A DNA stretch of 64,000 bases from Micromonospora sp. WMMA1947 (GTDB lineage Bacteria; Actinomycetota; Actinomycetes; Mycobacteriales; Micromonosporaceae). Shown here piece by piece: positions 37,262 through 45,687 of the stretch. Under the pieces are notes generated by a model. It did no database searches, was not told the DNA's origin, and worked only from the letters and a program-made list of their open reading frames with translations. The DNA lies in NCBI RefSeq assembly GCF_027497355.1, contig NZ_CP114909.1, positions 1,178,001-1,242,000 on the forward strand, written 5' to 3'. The position numbers and the translations under genes are program-made. Position 1 is the first letter of the stretch, and the number at the start of each line of letters is the position of its first letter.

Positions 37262-37333
37262 CTCGGCCGCCAGGATTCGAACCTGAAACACAAGAACCAA
37301 AATCTTGGGTGTTGCCAGTTACACCACGGCCGA
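37262..37333 (-). tRNA. tRNA-Gln (anticodon TTG)
   Basis: Read on the minus strand, a perfect 7-bp acceptor stem (TCGGCCG with CGGCCGA) encloses a D arm (GTGTAACTGGCAACAC), an anticodon arm with CAAGA/TCTTG stem and loop TTTTGGT (anticodon TTG), and a T arm with TTCGAAT. The discriminator base is G, and the 3' CCA is not encoded. It lies 15 nt downstream of the HTH gene at 37349-38101, so it could be processed from the same transcript, and about 100 nt upstream of glmU. Confidence 0.95.
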
Positions 37334-37348
37334 AGGGACGCAGACAGC

Positions 37349-38101
37349 TTAGCGGGTGTCGTCCACCTCGGGAGGTCTCGGATCGGGGGCAGAGGCCGCG
37401 GCCATGCCCTCCACCACGCCGGTCATCCACAGGTACAGGTCGCGCGACCGCGGCACTCTCACGACGAGACATCCCCGGTAGTCCGCCCCGACATTGGTCC
37501 GCGTGGTCCGGGGATGGTGTCTCTTCAACGTCGGGCGCTGGAAACCACCGACGTCCACGCCCAGTTCGGCCGCCCACCATCGACCGGCCGCCTCGGCGTC
37601 CGCGTTCTCATGGATGGCCACGCGGTATCTCAGCTCATGGCGGCTTCGCCCGGTCGTCTCGACGAAGCGGACGAACAGTTCCACCAGGCGGATGTCGCTG
37701 TTGGTGAACGTCAGGTCGTATCGGGGATTGGCCGGTTTACTCTTCGTGCCCTCGCACATGTAGAGCACCGCACCGACGAGTAGCAGTTCCCGCGACGCGA
37801 GCGCTCCGACCCAGTCGGCCGCCCGTCTCCGCGCCTCGCACTCGGCCGCCTCGCGCAGCGTCCGCTTCCCCGCCCATCTGAGCGCACGCCGGGCACCGGC
37901 CGCCCGACGGCGCTGCGCTGCGGAGTCGGAGGAGGCGTCGAGCGGTATGTGTCCCACCCAGCGATAGGCGGTCGACTTGGCGACGCCGAGCCGGTCTGCG
38001 ATCTCCCCGACGGTGCAGCCCTCCTCGCGCAGCCGATCTGCGGCCACCTTCAGCTCCGCACGCCGGCCGCGGTCACCGTTGGCATCCGGCCGATCACTCA
38101 T
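37349..38101 (-). CDS. HTH protein with conserved YxCEG core, unknown function (paralog A)
   Basis: The 250-residue protein has an N-terminal helix-turn-helix (about 28-50; CTVGEIADRLGVAKSTAYRW), a basic helical linker (60-100) and a C-terminal domain. Its landmarks are VGAVLYMCEGTKSKP (C116, E117, G118), TNSD (133-136), HENAD (164-168), TLKRHHPRTTR (191-201) and NVGADYRGCLV (203-213). Every landmark recurs in paralog B upstream. The G-x-x-Y-x-C-E-G helix followed by NSD and beta-rich sequence resembles a divergent LAGLIDADG-type fold, but this is only an inference. Its ATG overlaps the paralog B stop by 8 nt. tRNA-Gln follows 15 nt downstream. Confidence 0.82.
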   Translation of the reverse strand: MSDRPDANGDRGRRAELKVAADRLREEGCTVGEIADRLGVAKSTAYRWVGHIPLDASSDSAAQRRRAAGARRALRWAGKRTLREAAECEARRRAADWVGALASRELLLVGAVLYMCEGTKSKPANPRYDLTFTNSDIRLVELFVRFVETTGRSRHELRYRVAIHENADAEAAGRWWAAELGVDVGGFQRPTLKRHHPRTTRTNVGADYRGCLVVRVPRSRDLYLWMTGVVEGMAAASAPDPRPPEVDDTR

Positions 38102-38942
38102 CTCGCGCCTGTTCCACCGCGCGCCCGACTTCGGCCATCACGCCCTCGATGCGCCAGTAGAGCCACCGGCTGCGCGGAACGGTGATCACCAGGCAGCCGT
38201 GGTAGTCCGCCCCGTTGTTCCGCCGCACCGTCGCCGGATTGTGCCGCTTGAGGGTCGCCCGGCCGAACCGCGCCGGCGGAAGAGCCAGTCGCTCCACCCA
38301 CCAGCGCTCCGCCGCCGCGACATCGGCGGACTCATGGATCAGGAGCCGATAGGCCGGCAGGTCGCGTTCGATCCCACAGCAGGCCAGAAACGCGAGGAAC
38401 AGGGCGAGCAGCCCGGGGTCGCTGTTGACGAACTCCAACCGGCCCTGGGACCGCCAGGGCTTCGACTTGGCGCCCTCGCACCAGTAGATCGCCGCGCCCA
38501 GCATCAGCAGATCCCGCTCGCTGAGCCCGCCGACCATCACGGCCGCCCGGGCGTGTTCCGCGGCCTGCGCGGCGTCCCGCGACTCCCGGTACGCGCTCCA
38601 GCGCGCCTCCGTCATCACCTTCGAGTGCTCACGGCGCCGCTCCGCACTCGCGTCGTCGGGATCCAGCGGCAGGTGCCGCACCCACTGGTAGGCGGTCGAC
38701 TTCGCCACCCCTAGCCGCACCGCGATCTCGTTGACCGACCGGCCCATCGCGCGCAGCCGCAGGGCCTCGGCACGGGCATCGTCCCGGGCTCGCGGCCGCC
38801 GGGTCCACTCCGGCGGCGGGATGCCGCGCAGCAACGCGTACACCCGGTCGCGGCCGATGCCCAGGCGAGCCCGGATCTCGGCGACGGAGAGCTGCTCGTC
38901 CACGCGTAGGCGCCGCGCCTCGGCGGCGAGCGGGTCGGTCAC
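38094..38942 (-). CDS. HTH protein with conserved YxCEG core, unknown function (paralog B)
   Basis: This 282-residue paralog of the downstream gene has two helix-turn-helix units (about 18-41, VAEIRARLGIGRDRVYALLR; about 67-90, VNEIAVRLGVAKSTAYQWVR). The same C-terminal domain follows: LGAAIYWCEGAKSKP (C155, E156, G157), NSD (173-175), HESAD (203-207), TLKRHNPATVRR (230-241) and NNGADYHGCLV (242-252). GTG 38942 is the likely start; no Shine-Dalgarno is seen and an in-frame start slightly upstream is possible. It is first in a two-gene unit divergent from the TetR gene. Function is unknown. Confidence 0.8.
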   Translation of the reverse strand: MTDPLAAEARRLRVDEQLSVAEIRARLGIGRDRVYALLRGIPPPEWTRRPRARDDARAEALRLRAMGRSVNEIAVRLGVAKSTAYQWVRHLPLDPDDASAERRREHSKVMTEARWSAYRESRDAAQAAEHARAAVMVGGLSERDLLMLGAAIYWCEGAKSKPWRSQGRLEFVNSDPGLLALFLAFLACCGIERDLPAYRLLIHESADVAAAERWWVERLALPPARFGRATLKRHNPATVRRNNGADYHGCLVITVPRSRWLYWRIEGVMAEVGRAVEQARDE

Positions 38943-39014
38943 CGGCACAACGTAGAACGTACGTACGACAGCGGCCGGTCGGACCGGGGACGCCGCGCCT
39001 GGCAGGATGGACGG

Positions 39015-39683
39015 GTGACCGACGTTTCCGGCAGCGACCGCACCCGTCGGCGGCCCGTGCCGGCGACGAAGCCCTCCCGGGTGCGGATGTCCGCGACGCA
39101 GCGGCGCGAGCAGCTGATCTCGATCGCCCGGCAGATCTTCGCCGAGAAGGGCTTCGACGCGACCTCGATCGAGGAGGTGGCGGCGCGCGCCAAGGTCTCC
39201 AAGCCGGTGGTCTACGAGCACTTCGGCGGTAAGGAGGGGCTCTACGCGGTCGTGGTGGACCGGGAGGTCCGCGCTCTGCTGGACCGGATCACCACGGCGT
39301 TGACCGCGGGCAACCCGCGGGAACTGCTGGAGCAGGCCGCGTTGACGCTGCTGACCTACATCGAGGAGGAAACCAGCGGTTTCCGGGTGCTGGTCCGGGA
39401 GTCGCCGCTGATGTCGGCGACGGGCAACTTCAGCAGCGTGATGAACGACGTGGCGCACCAGGTGGAGCACATCCTGGCGGGCGAGTTCTCCATCCGGGGG
39501 TACGACCCGAAGCTGGCGGAGCTCTACTCCCAGGCGCTGGTGGGCATGGTGGCGCTGACCGGCCGCTGGTGGCTGGAGGTACGCAAGCCGCGCAAGGAGA
39601 CGGTGGCTGCGCACCTGGTGAACCTGGCGTGGAACGGGTTGTCGCACCTGGAGTCGAAGCCGGGCCCGATCCCCCGCGGCTGA
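39015..39683 (+). CDS. TetR-family transcriptional regulator
   Basis: The 222-residue regulator has a TetR helix-turn-helix (QLISIARQIFAEKGFDATSI; EVAARAKVSKPVVYEHFGGK, about residues 56-75) after a basic, flexible N-terminal leader of about 24 residues. The ligand domain includes FRVLVRESPLMSATGNFSSV and LVGMVALTGRWWLEVRKPRK. The GTG at 39015 gives the leader; a later ATG at 39087 (MSATQRREQ) would remove it. A TetR gene of this type near glmU is conserved in actinomycetes. The target and ligand are unknown. Confidence 0.9.
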   Translation: MTDVSGSDRTRRRPVPATKPSRVRMSATQRREQLISIARQIFAEKGFDATSIEEVAARAKVSKPVVYEHFGGKEGLYAVVVDREVRALLDRITTALTAGNPRELLEQAALTLLTYIEEETSGFRVLVRESPLMSATGNFSSVMNDVAHQVEHILAGEFSIRGYDPKLAELYSQALVGMVALTGRWWLEVRKPRKETVAAHLVNLAWNGLSHLESKPGPIPRG

Positions 39684-39711
39684 GGCCGCTTCAGCACACG
39701 ACGACAGCCGC

Positions 39712-40179
39712 TCAGCGCTCGCCGATCGGGTGGTAGCGGCGCTGCCGTTCCTCCTCGGCGTGCTCGGCGGTGCCGACCTTGTCGTAGAGGCCGGTGGCGA
39801 GCAGGACCAGCCCGAACAGCAACGACACGATGACCGTCGACATCGAGAAGTTCAGGAAGTTCGCCGAGGTCTGGAGCACCGACATCATCAGGATGCCGGT
39901 GACCAGGAAGACCACGCCGGCGGTGAGGTTCATGTAGTGGCCGAGGTTGTTGCGGCGGGACGCGCCGACCAGCAGGACCGCGCCGAAGACCACCGAGACC
40001 AGCGAGAAGGCCAGGTTGGTGCGCAGGCCCAGCGCCCAGTTGCTGCCCCGGCCGAACAGTCCCTCGCCCCAGGTCAGGAAGACGCCGTAGACGCCGAAGA
40101 CCAGGATGTAGAGGCCGATGAGCCCGGACAGCACCCGGTACAGCGGCCGCGCGGGGTGGTTCACCGGGAAGTGCGCCAT
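39712..40179 (-). CDS. DUF4383 membrane protein, copy 1
   Basis: The 155-residue protein has four membrane segments. HFPVNHPARPLYRVLSGLIG (residues 3-22) is the DUF4383 start, and NLGHYMNLTAGVVFLVTGIL follows the central loop. The C-terminal tail is short and charged (HAEEERQRRYHPIGER). A paralog lies 115 nt upstream on the same strand, with a terminator between them. The role is unknown. Confidence 0.88.
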   Translation of the reverse strand: MAHFPVNHPARPLYRVLSGLIGLYILVFGVYGVFLTWGEGLFGRGSNWALGLRTNLAFSLVSVVFGAVLLVGASRRNNLGHYMNLTAGVVFLVTGILMMSVLQTSANFLNFSMSTVIVSLLFGLVLLATGLYDKVGTAEHAEEERQRRYHPIGER

Positions 40180-40250
40180 GATGCCCTCCAGCCGTATGAC
40201 TGATTCGGGGCAATTGTCGCTTGGGTTGTCCGCTCCCGTCCGGAAAACAC

Positions 40251-40281
40251 CGAAGGCCCGGCGCGCCGCGCCGGGCCTTCG
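40251..40281. terminator. Terminator between the two DUF4383 genes
   Basis: CGAAGGCCCGGCGCG (40251-40265) pairs with CGCGCCGGGCCTTCG (40267-40281), 13 nt past the stop of the upstream copy. It is a strong hairpin with a very tight tip. Confidence 0.75.
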
Positions 40282-40294
40282 GTGGGAGACGGGA

Positions 40295-40750
40295 TCAGAG
40301 CACCAGGCGGGCCTTCTGCCAGGCCTCGTGCTCGTCGTCGGAGCCGACCTTGCCGTACATGCCGACCATCAGGAGCACCAGCGACAGGGTCAGGACCACG
40401 ACGTCGGTCATGATCGAGAAGTTGAAGATGTTGGCGTCGGTCTGCAGGAACGCCAGCGCGGCCAGGCCGATCACCATCAGCGTGTAGGCCAGCCACTGGT
40501 TGATCGCCACGTCGAGGTTGCGGCCGATCGCGGTGCCGACCAGGATCACGACGCCGAACAGCACCGACAGCAGCGAGAACGCCATGTTGGTGCCCTGGCC
40601 GAGGACCTTGGTGTCGTCCTGGGCGAGGAAGTCGTTGCCGGCGCTGGCGATGATGCCGAGGCCGCCGAAGACGACGAAGTACAGACCAACGAGCCCGCCG
40701 ATCGCCCGGTAGATCGGCCGCGCGGGGTGGTTGACGGGGGTGTGGGCCAT
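40295..40750 (-). CDS. DUF4383 membrane protein, copy 2
   Basis: The 151-residue paralog of the neighbouring gene shares the start (AHTPVNHPARPIYRAIGGLV) and four-helix topology. It differs in the second half (AINQWLAYTLMVIGLAALAF) and ends in DEHEAWQKARLVL. It has its own terminator, so the two copies are likely expressed separately. Tandem duplication is old, because identity is limited outside the first 20 residues. Confidence 0.88.
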   Translation of the reverse strand: MAHTPVNHPARPIYRAIGGLVGLYFVVFGGLGIIASAGNDFLAQDDTKVLGQGTNMAFSLLSVLFGVVILVGTAIGRNLDVAINQWLAYTLMVIGLAALAFLQTDANIFNFSIMTDVVVLTLSLVLLMVGMYGKVGSDDEHEAWQKARLVL

Positions 40751-40846
40751 CTCTGCGTCTCCAAAGACCGTTCGGACGAGGGTTCCACCGGTGATTGTCC
40801 CGTACGCCGGTCAGTGACGCCGCACACCCCCCACCCCGGCGGCAGG

Positions 40847-42646
40847 TCAGCCGCCCGGCAGTTCCTCGGCGAGAGCCAGCCAGGTCTCCTCGGTGCGGTC
40901 CCGCTCGGCCCGTACCTCCTTGAGCTGTGCGTCCAGCTCGGCGACCCGGGCGTAGTCGGTGGCGTTCGCGGCGAGCTGCTCGTGCAGGCCCGCCTCCTTC
41001 TGTTCGAGCTTGGCGATCTGCCGTTCCAGCCGGTTCAGTTCCTTCTTCGTGACGCGTACCTCGGCCGCTGACATGCCCTCGCGCGCCGGCGCCGCCGTGG
41101 CCGGGGTGAGATCGGCGGGCGCCGGGCCGCCGGCCGCGGCGGCGCGTGCCAGGTACTCGTCGACGCCGCCGGGCAGGTGCACCAGCCGGCCGTCACCGAA
41201 CATGCCGTACGCGACGTCGGTGACCCGCTCGATCAGGTAGCGGTCGTGGCTGGCCACGACGATCGTGCCGGGCCACGAGTCGAGCAGGTCCTCCAGCGCG
41301 GCGAGCGTGTCGGTGTCCAGGTCGTTCGTCGGCTCGTCGAGCAGGAGCACGTTGGGTTCCCCGGCGAGCAGCCGCAGCATCTGCAGGCGGCGGCGCTCGC
41401 CACCGGACAGGTCGCTCACCGGGGTCCAGAGCCGCCTGTCGTCGAAGCCGAAGATCTCGGCGAGTTGGGAGGCGCTGATCTCCCGGTCGCCGAACTGCAC
41501 GCGCCGGGCCACCTCCTCGACGGCTTCCAGCACGCGCAGGTGGCCGGGAAGCTCGGCGAGTTCCTGGGACAGGAACGCGGGCCGCACGGTCTGCCCGGCG
41601 GCGAAGCGCCCACCGTCGGGGCTCGTCACCCCGGCGAGCAGCCGCAGCAGGGTGGTCTTGCCGGCGCCGTTACGGCCGAGGATCGCGACCCGGTCGCCGG
41701 GACCGACCTGCCAGGTCGTGTCGTGCAGGATCTCCTTCGGACCGGCGTACAGCCGGACGCCTTCGAGGTCGTACACCTGCTTGCCGAGCCGGGCGGTGGC
41801 GAGCCGTTGCAGCGACATGGTGTCGCGGGGTTCCGGCACGTCGGCGATGAGCGCGTTCGCCGCGTCGATGCGGAACTTGGGCTTGGAGGTGCGGGCCGGC
41901 GCCCCGCGGCGCAGCCAGGCGATCTCCTTGCGGAGCAGGTTCTGGCGGCGGGCCTCGGTGGCGGCGGCGACGCGCTGCCGCTCGACGCGGGCGAGCGTCC
42001 ACGCGGCGAAGCCGCCCTCGTACGCCCGGACGGTCTGGTCGGCGACCTCCCAGGTAGTGGTGCAGACGGCGTCGAGGAACCAGCGGTCGTGGGTGACCAC
42101 GACGAGCGCGCCCTTGCGGGTGACGAGGTGCCGGGCCAGCCAGTCGACGCCGCCGACGTCGAGGTGGTTCGTGGGCTCGTCGAGGACGAGCAGATCGGCG
42201 TCGCGGACGAGCAGCGCGGCGAGCGCGACCCGGCGGCGTTCCCCGCCGGACATCGGGCCGACCGGGGTGTCCAGGCCGAGGTGGGGCATGCCGAGGCCGT
42301 CGAGGATCGCGCGCACGCCGGCGTCGCCGGCCCACTCGTGTTCGGCGCCCATGCTCTCGCCGAGCCAGGCGGTGCCGAGCACCACGTCCCGCACTGTCAG
42401 TTCGGGGGCCAGGTCGAGGCGCTGCGGCAGCCAGGCCACCCGCAGGTCGCGGCGGTGCGTGACGCGGCCGTCGTCGGGTTCCTCGGTGCGGGTCAGCAGC
42501 CGCAGCAGCGTCGACTTGCCGGCGCCGTTGAGGCCGACCACACCGACCCGGTCGGCGTCGTCGAGGCCGAGCGAGACGTCGGTGAGCAGCGGCCCCGCGG
42601 CGCCGTACCCCTTGGACACCCGGTCCAGGTTGACGATGTTGGCCAC
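40847..42646 (-). CDS. ABC-F ATPase, Uup-like
   Basis: The 599-residue soluble protein has two ABC cassettes and no membrane domain. Walker A sites are GLNGAGKST (about 37-45) and GRNGAGKTT; signatures are MSGGERRRVALAALL and LSGGERRRLQMLRLL; Walker B sites are LLVLDEPTNHLD and LLLDEPTNDLD. The inter-cassette linker and a C-terminal coiled coil of about 80 residues (VTKKELNRLERQIAKLEQKE) match Uup-type ABC-F proteins, which act on ribosomes or DNA intermediates. GTG 42646 opens with VANIVNLDRVSKGYG. An antibiotic-resistance role is not implied. Confidence 0.92.
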   Translation of the reverse strand: MANIVNLDRVSKGYGAAGPLLTDVSLGLDDADRVGVVGLNGAGKSTLLRLLTRTEEPDDGRVTHRRDLRVAWLPQRLDLAPELTVRDVVLGTAWLGESMGAEHEWAGDAGVRAILDGLGMPHLGLDTPVGPMSGGERRRVALAALLVRDADLLVLDEPTNHLDVGGVDWLARHLVTRKGALVVVTHDRWFLDAVCTTTWEVADQTVRAYEGGFAAWTLARVERQRVAAATEARRQNLLRKEIAWLRRGAPARTSKPKFRIDAANALIADVPEPRDTMSLQRLATARLGKQVYDLEGVRLYAGPKEILHDTTWQVGPGDRVAILGRNGAGKTTLLRLLAGVTSPDGGRFAAGQTVRPAFLSQELAELPGHLRVLEAVEEVARRVQFGDREISASQLAEIFGFDDRRLWTPVSDLSGGERRRLQMLRLLAGEPNVLLLDEPTNDLDTDTLAALEDLLDSWPGTIVVASHDRYLIERVTDVAYGMFGDGRLVHLPGGVDEYLARAAAAGGPAPADLTPATAAPAREGMSAAEVRVTKKELNRLERQIAKLEQKEAGLHEQLAANATDYARVAELDAQLKEVRAERDRTEETWLALAEELPGG

Positions 42647-42661
42647 TGACCCACCCCTCAC

Positions 42662-42697
42662 GACTCAGGCGTCCCGGGGGCCCGGGACGCCTGAGTC
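42662..42697. terminator. Terminator after ispE
   Basis: A perfect 17-bp stem, GACTCAGGCGTCCCGGG (42662-42678) with CCCGGGACGCCTGAGTC (42681-42697), has only GG between arms, so the tip pairs must open. It lies 14 nt past the ispE stop and before the ABC-F gene. Confidence 0.78.
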
Positions 42698-42711
42698 AAG
42701 GGTACGGGGCG

Positions 42712-43665
42712 TCAGACCACGCGGGCGCCGGCGACCGGACCGTGCGCGACGCGGGCCTCCCGGCACACCCCGGCGGCGGTGATCTCGGCGGCGATCCGGA
42801 CCGCGTCGGACTCACCGGTGGCCAGGAAGACACAGGTGGGCCCGGAGCCGGAGACGAGGCCGGCGAGCGCCCCGGCCGCCTCGCCGGCCTTGAGCGTCTC
42901 GGCCAGCGACGGGCGCATGGTCAGCGCGGCGTCCTGGAGGTCGTTGCCGAGCGTGGCGGCGAGCACCCGCGGGTCGCGCTGACGCAGCGCGGCGAGCAGC
43001 GCGTCGGTACTGCCCAGCGGCGTGCCGGCGGCTCCGGTGTCGCGCAGCCGGTCCAGTTCCCGGTACGCGGCCGGGGTGGACAGGCCGCCGTCGGCGATCG
43101 CCACCACCCAGTGCCAGGAGGTGGGGCGGGCCAGCACCGGGCTGACCGCCTCGCCCCGGCCGGTGCCGAGCGCGGTGCCGCCGTGGATCAGGAACGGCAC
43201 GTCGGAGCCGAGGTCGGCGGCGATGCCGGCGAGTTCGTCGCGGGACAGCCCGGTGCCCCAGAGCGTGTCGCAGGCGACCAGCGCGGCGGCGGCGTCGGCG
43301 CTGCCGCCGGCCAGCCCGCCGGCGAGCGGGATCTGCTTGCGCAGGTGCAGCCGGGCGTGCGGGGCGACGCCCGCGTAGCCGGCGAGCGCGTGCGCGGCCC
43401 GCAGCACCAGGTTGGTGTCGTCCAGCGCCAGTTCGCCGGCGCCCTCGCCCTCCATGGTGAGGGTGAGCGTGTCGCCGCGACGGGCGGTCAGCTCGTCGTA
43501 GATGGAGATCGCGTGGTAGACGGTGTTCAGCTCGTGGTAGCCGTCACGCCGCAGCGGCCCGACCCCGAGGTGCAGGTTGACCTTGGCGGGCACCCGCACC
43601 TTCACCGGGCCGCTGGACCCGCGCCGCTGCCCGTCCTCGTCCTCCGGTCGCCATGCCTCGGTCAC
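42712..43665 (-). CDS. ispE: 4-diphosphocytidyl-2-C-methyl-D-erythritol kinase
   Basis: The 317-residue GHMP kinase phosphorylates CDP-ME in the non-mevalonate isoprenoid pathway. VRVPAKVNLHLGVGPLRRDG (about residues 23-42) is the substrate motif, IPLAGGLAGGSADAAAALVA the ATP-binding motif, and LAGLVSGSGPTCVFLA the third motif. It starts with GTG and has about 20 extra hydrophilic residues before the fold. It follows rsmA on the same strand, the conserved actinobacterial order. Confidence 0.95.
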   Translation of the reverse strand: MTEAWRPEDEDGQRRGSSGPVKVRVPAKVNLHLGVGPLRRDGYHELNTVYHAISIYDELTARRGDTLTLTMEGEGAGELALDDTNLVLRAAHALAGYAGVAPHARLHLRKQIPLAGGLAGGSADAAAALVACDTLWGTGLSRDELAGIAADLGSDVPFLIHGGTALGTGRGEAVSPVLARPTSWHWVVAIADGGLSTPAAYRELDRLRDTGAAGTPLGSTDALLAALRQRDPRVLAATLGNDLQDAALTMRPSLAETLKAGEAAGALAGLVSGSGPTCVFLATGESDAVRIAAEITAAGVCREARVAHGPVAGARVV

Positions 43666-43751
43666 CGGGCGGACTCCACCGGACGTGGGCGGATGTCGAA
43701 CGGCTTCGGCACGGTCAGCTCCTCGGCGAGGGGTCGGGCAACGGCGCCAGC

Positions 43752-44621
43752 CTACTGCTCGCCGCCGTGGGCGTCCGGGGCCGACGCGGCGATGGCGGCG
43801 AACTGCTCGACGGTGAGCGATTCGCCCCGGGCGCCCGGATCCACGCCGGCGGCGGTGAGCGCCGCGGCGGCCCGGTCCGCGCCGCCGGCCCAGCCGGCCA
43901 GGGCGGCGCGCAGCGTCTTGCGGCGCTGCGCGAACGCGGCGTCGACGACCGCGAACACGGCCTTCCGGGGTACGTCCGGCCGGGGCGGCTCGCGCCGGGT
44001 GAACGCGACCAGGCCGGAGTCGACGTTCGGCACCGGCCAGAACACGTTCGGCGGGACCTTGCCGGCGGCGCGGGAGCGGGCGTACCAGGCGAGTTTGACC
44101 GACGGGATGCCGTACACCTTGGAGCCGGGACCGGCGACGAGCCGGTCGGCGACCTCCTTCTGCACCATCACCAGGCCGTGCCGCAGCGTGGGCAGCTCGG
44201 CGAGCAGGTGCAGCACGACCGGCACGGCGACGTTGTAGGGCAGGTTCGCCACCAGCGCGGTCGGCGCCGGGCCGCCCAGGTCGGCGGCGGTGACCCGCAG
44301 CGCGTCGGCCGGGTGGACGGTGAGCCGCCCGGCGGCCTCGCCGGCGAAGCGCGCGGCGGTCTCCGGCAGCGCGGCGGCGAGCGCCAGGTCGAGTTCCACG
44401 GCGTGCACGTGCGCGGCGACGGGGAGCAGGGCGAGCGTGAGCGAGCCGAGCCCCGGGCCGACCTCCAGCGCCACGTCGTCGGGGGTGAGCCCGGCGGTGG
44501 TGACGATGCGGCGGACCGTGTTGGGGTCGTGCACGAAGTTCTGGCCGAGCTTCTTGGTCGGCGTGACGCCGAGGCGCGCGGCGAGTTCCCGGATCTCCGC
44601 CGGGCCGAGGAGTCCGGTCAC
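43752..44621 (-). CDS. rsmA: 16S rRNA dimethyladenosine transferase
   Basis: The 289-residue enzyme (KsgA) dimethylates A1518 and A1519 of 16S rRNA in ribosome assembly. [20 protein letters not shown] (about residues 22-41), the SAM motif [18 protein letters not shown], and the catalytic NLPYN are all present. The C-terminal helical domain ([16 protein letters not shown]) is typical. It lies between tatD and ispE with a GTG start at 44621. Confidence 0.95.
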   Translation of the reverse strand: MTGLLGPAEIRELAARLGVTPTKKLGQNFVHDPNTVRRIVTTAGLTPDDVALEVGPGLGSLTLALLPVAAHVHAVELDLALAAALPETAARFAGEAAGRLTVHPADALRVTAADLGGPAPTALVANLPYNVAVPVVLHLLAELPTLRHGLVMVQKEVADRLVAGPGSKVYGIPSVKLAWYARSRAAGKVPPNVFWPVPNVDSGLVAFTRREPPRPDVPRKAVFAVVDAAFAQRRKTLRAALAGWAGGADRAAAALTAAGVDPGARGESLTVEQFAAIAASAPDAHGGEQ

Positions 44622-44655
44622 GCCCCGTAGCGTAAGCGCCCCCGGCCGCGGGGAA

Positions 44656-44708
44656 GGAAGGGCCCCTTCTTAACGCCTCGCGATATGGAAGGGCCCCTTC
44701 TTAACGCC
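44656..44708. repeat. GGAAGGGCCCCTT repeat, locus 2 (two units)
   Basis: Two identical 22-nt units (44656-44677 and 44687-44708; GGAAGGGCCCCTTCTTAACG then CC) lie in direct orientation, with spacer TCGCGATAT. The second runs over the stop codon of tatD (44701-44703). The unit is identical to unit 1 at 29661 and to 50697-50718 on the other strand. Confidence 0.85.
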
Positions 44709-45594
44709 ACGGCCCGAACGCGCGCTCACCGTTCGTGGAGATGGTGGCGCAGAGGGTGTCCAGGTCGGCCCCGGTGGTCTCGGCGAGGAAGCGGACCGTC
44801 AGCGGGATCAGGTACGACGCGTTGGGCCGTCCCCGGTGCGGCATCGGGGTGAGGTAGGGCGCGTCGGTCTCCACGAGCATCTGCTCCGGCGGGGTGACGG
44901 CGGCGGCCTCGCGCAGCGCGGCGGCGCTGCCGAACGTGACCGTGCCGGCGAAGCTGAGCAGGAACCCGCGCCGGACGCACTCGCGGGCGAAGTCGGCGTC
45001 GCCGGAGAAGCAGTGCATGACCACGGTCTCCGGGGCGCCCTCGTCGTCGACGATGCGCAGGACGTCGGCGTGCGCGTCCCGGTCGTGGATGACGAGTGCC
45101 TTGCCGTGCCGCTTGGCGATGGCGATGTGCGCCCGGAAGCTCTCCTCCTGCGCGGCGCGCCCCTCGTCGCCGGTACGGAAGAAGTCCATCCCGGTCTCGC
45201 CGACGCCGCGGACCCGGTCCCGGCCGGCGAGCGTCTCGATCTCGCGCAGCGCCTCGTCCAGGTCGGCCAGCCGGGGCGCCTCGTTCGGGTGCAGCGCGAC
45301 GGTGGCGAGCACCGGGGCGTACCGGTCGGCCACGTCGGCGCTCCACCGGGACGACTCGACGTCCACCCCGACCTGCACGAGCCGGTCCACGCCGACGCGG
45401 GCGGCGACGTCGATCGCGGCGGCCACCGGGTCGTCGCCGGGGGTGCCGCCCGGCGGCGTGCCGAACTCGCCGACGGTGATGTCGAGGTGCGTGTGGCTGT
45501 CCAGCACGGGCACGGGCAGCGGCTCGGGGGCGGGCGGGAACTCCCCGGCCCGGCGGGCGGCGCGCTGCTTGCGGGTCTCGGTCTGCTCGGTCAT
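44701..45594 (-). CDS. tatD: TatD-family metal-dependent hydrolase
   Basis: The 297-residue protein is a TIM-barrel hydrolase of the TatD family (3'-5' exonuclease/DNase activity is known for members). VLDSHTHLDI near residue 30 holds the first two metal histidines. VALHPNEAPRLADLDEALRE, GETGMDFFR, VIHDRDAHADVLRI and MLVETDAPYLTPMPHRGRPN are family motifs. The last codons and stop lie inside a GGAAGGGCCCCTT repeat unit. It is next to rsmA-ispE, as in related genomes. Confidence 0.93.
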   Translation of the reverse strand: MTEQTETRKQRAARRAGEFPPAPEPLPVPVLDSHTHLDITVGEFGTPPGGTPGDDPVAAAIDVAARVGVDRLVQVGVDVESSRWSADVADRYAPVLATVALHPNEAPRLADLDEALREIETLAGRDRVRGVGETGMDFFRTGDEGRAAQEESFRAHIAIAKRHGKALVIHDRDAHADVLRIVDDEGAPETVVMHCFSGDADFARECVRRGFLLSFAGTVTFGSAAALREAAAVTPPEQMLVETDAPYLTPMPHRGRPNASYLIPLTVRFLAETTGADLDTLCATISTNGERAFGPWR

Positions 45595-45687
45595 CGCGGC
45601 CAGCATCACACACCGGCCCGGTGCGGCGTTCCCGGACCGCCACCGCCTGTTCACGTGCCCCACATCTGGCGGGCTTAGCGTCTTGGA

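Noticed and set aside
37262..38942. Integrated mobile element at tRNA-Gln
   Set aside because: There is no integrase, no duplicated tRNA 3' end, and the HTH pair lies on the 5' side of the tRNA, whereas att sites are usually at the 3' end.
40847..42646. Antibiotic-resistance ABC-F protein
   Set aside because: The C-terminal coiled coil and general sequence fit the Uup-type housekeeping group better; no resistance-type linker features or biosynthetic context are seen.
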